The position numbers and the translations under genes were made by a program. Below the pieces are notes generated by a model that was not told where the DNA came from, did not search any database, and saw only the letters and a program-made list of their open reading frames with translations. A DNA stretch of 64,000 nucleotides from Eulemur rufifrons (Eukaryota; Chordata; Mammalia; Primates; Lemuridae). The stretch is from NCBI RefSeq assembly GCF_041146395.1, contig NC_091002.1, positions 3,528,501-3,592,500 of the forward strand, written 5' to 3'. This document shows, in pieces, positions 63,451-64,000 of the stretch; position 1 is the first letter of the stretch, and each line of letters starts with the position of its first letter.

Positions 63451-64000
63451 CACAGAAGATTTGTAGGGACATAGTATAGTGGGTTGAATGGTGACCACTG
63501 AAAGACATGTCCATATATTGGTTAAAAACCATTTCCAACTCCTTCGCAGGCTAATTTCCCTGCGGTAGGGTGCTTCTGGGCACGGAAGATCAAACCAGTG
63601 CAGAGGAAGCTTTATGCACGGTTTTGTGTTGTGACGGGGATGACAAATCATCAGGGCTGAGGTTGGGAGGGAGGTGTGGTCAGCGCCTGGCCTGCAGGCT
63701 CTGCAGAGATATCTCAGCTTTGTTTCCCACCCAGATCTGCAAGGGAGGGGGTTCACCAGACATCGGAAGGGGCTTCATAGACGAGGCAGAGGAATCAAGA
63801 GATCAGAGGTGCTCTCCTTGTTCCCAGTTCAGAGATATGCAGGCCATCTAAGACAGAGGAAGCAACTTCCAAGTGGCAGCCCTGGACTCATACCCGGGCG
63901 TCTGATCTCAGCCTGCCTGCAAGGCCATTATTTCTGAAGCAGATTCAACAGGGCAATGCTCAGGCAGCTGAGGAGGGGTGCGCTGTGAATAGAGCACAGG
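63451..64000. other. Intergenic to window end; possible truncated MLT1-like piece
   Basis: GTGGGTTGAATGGTGACCAC and AAGACATGTCCATATATTGG near 63480-63522 may be the start of an old MLT1-type LTR. 63860-63920 (GTGGCAGCCCTGGACTCATA) is MIR-like antisense. No gene is seen. Confidence 0.35.

Overview
The window is vertebrate nuclear DNA from a primate, most likely a strepsirrhine and probably a Malagasy lemur. The evidence is about two dozen dimeric Alu elements. Most carry a form I know from lemurs: ends reading GTGGCGTCAGCCTAGCTCACAG (opposite strand) and an expanded A-rich linker between the two arms. Human-type young Alus are absent, and so are the galago-specific monomer families. There are no bacterial-style operons, CRISPR arrays, tRNA or rRNA genes that I can recognise.

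The gene content is small. One intact protein gene is present: BLOC1S4 (cappuccino), a single-exon CDS at 15073-15720 on + under a CpG-rich promoter. About 5.5 kb upstream on - lies a recognisable but broken MRFAP1L1-like gene (9130-9511). Its start ATG is replaced by GTG and it carries a 2-nt length change, yet it keeps a CpG-rich putative promoter and a plausible 3' UTR. The order and orientation, MRFAP1L1 (-) then BLOC1S4 (+), match human 4p16.1, where S100P lies on the far side of MRFAP1L1 and KIAA0232 follows BLOC1S4. I see neither of those two here.

Layout: 1-7.6 kb is layered old repeats (L1M fragments, a Tigger DNA transposon split by an Alu, L2). 7.7-9.9 kb is the MRFAP1L1 locus. 10.8-14.8 kb is a nested stack of L1, a piggyBac-like MITE, Alus and MLT1-type LTRs. 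14.9-16.3 kb is BLOC1S4. From 16.3 kb to the end is intergenic, with an AT-rich part to about 18 kb and then GC-richer sequence full of MIR and L2 remnants. Within it are a head-to-head L1 pair at 32.8-36.1 kb and a run of four antisense Alus at 44.0-45.4 kb. An Alu doublet with one target-site duplication sits at 52.7-53.4 kb, and a CA-rich tract at 24.4-24.7 kb. Several CTCF-like motifs occur.

No new multi-gene system is visible. The most interesting signals are the decayed MRFAP1L1 ORF, the Alu subfamily structure, and the nested insertions that give a relative chronology. Family names for old repeats come from recognising consensus-like sequence by eye, so their boundaries are approximate.
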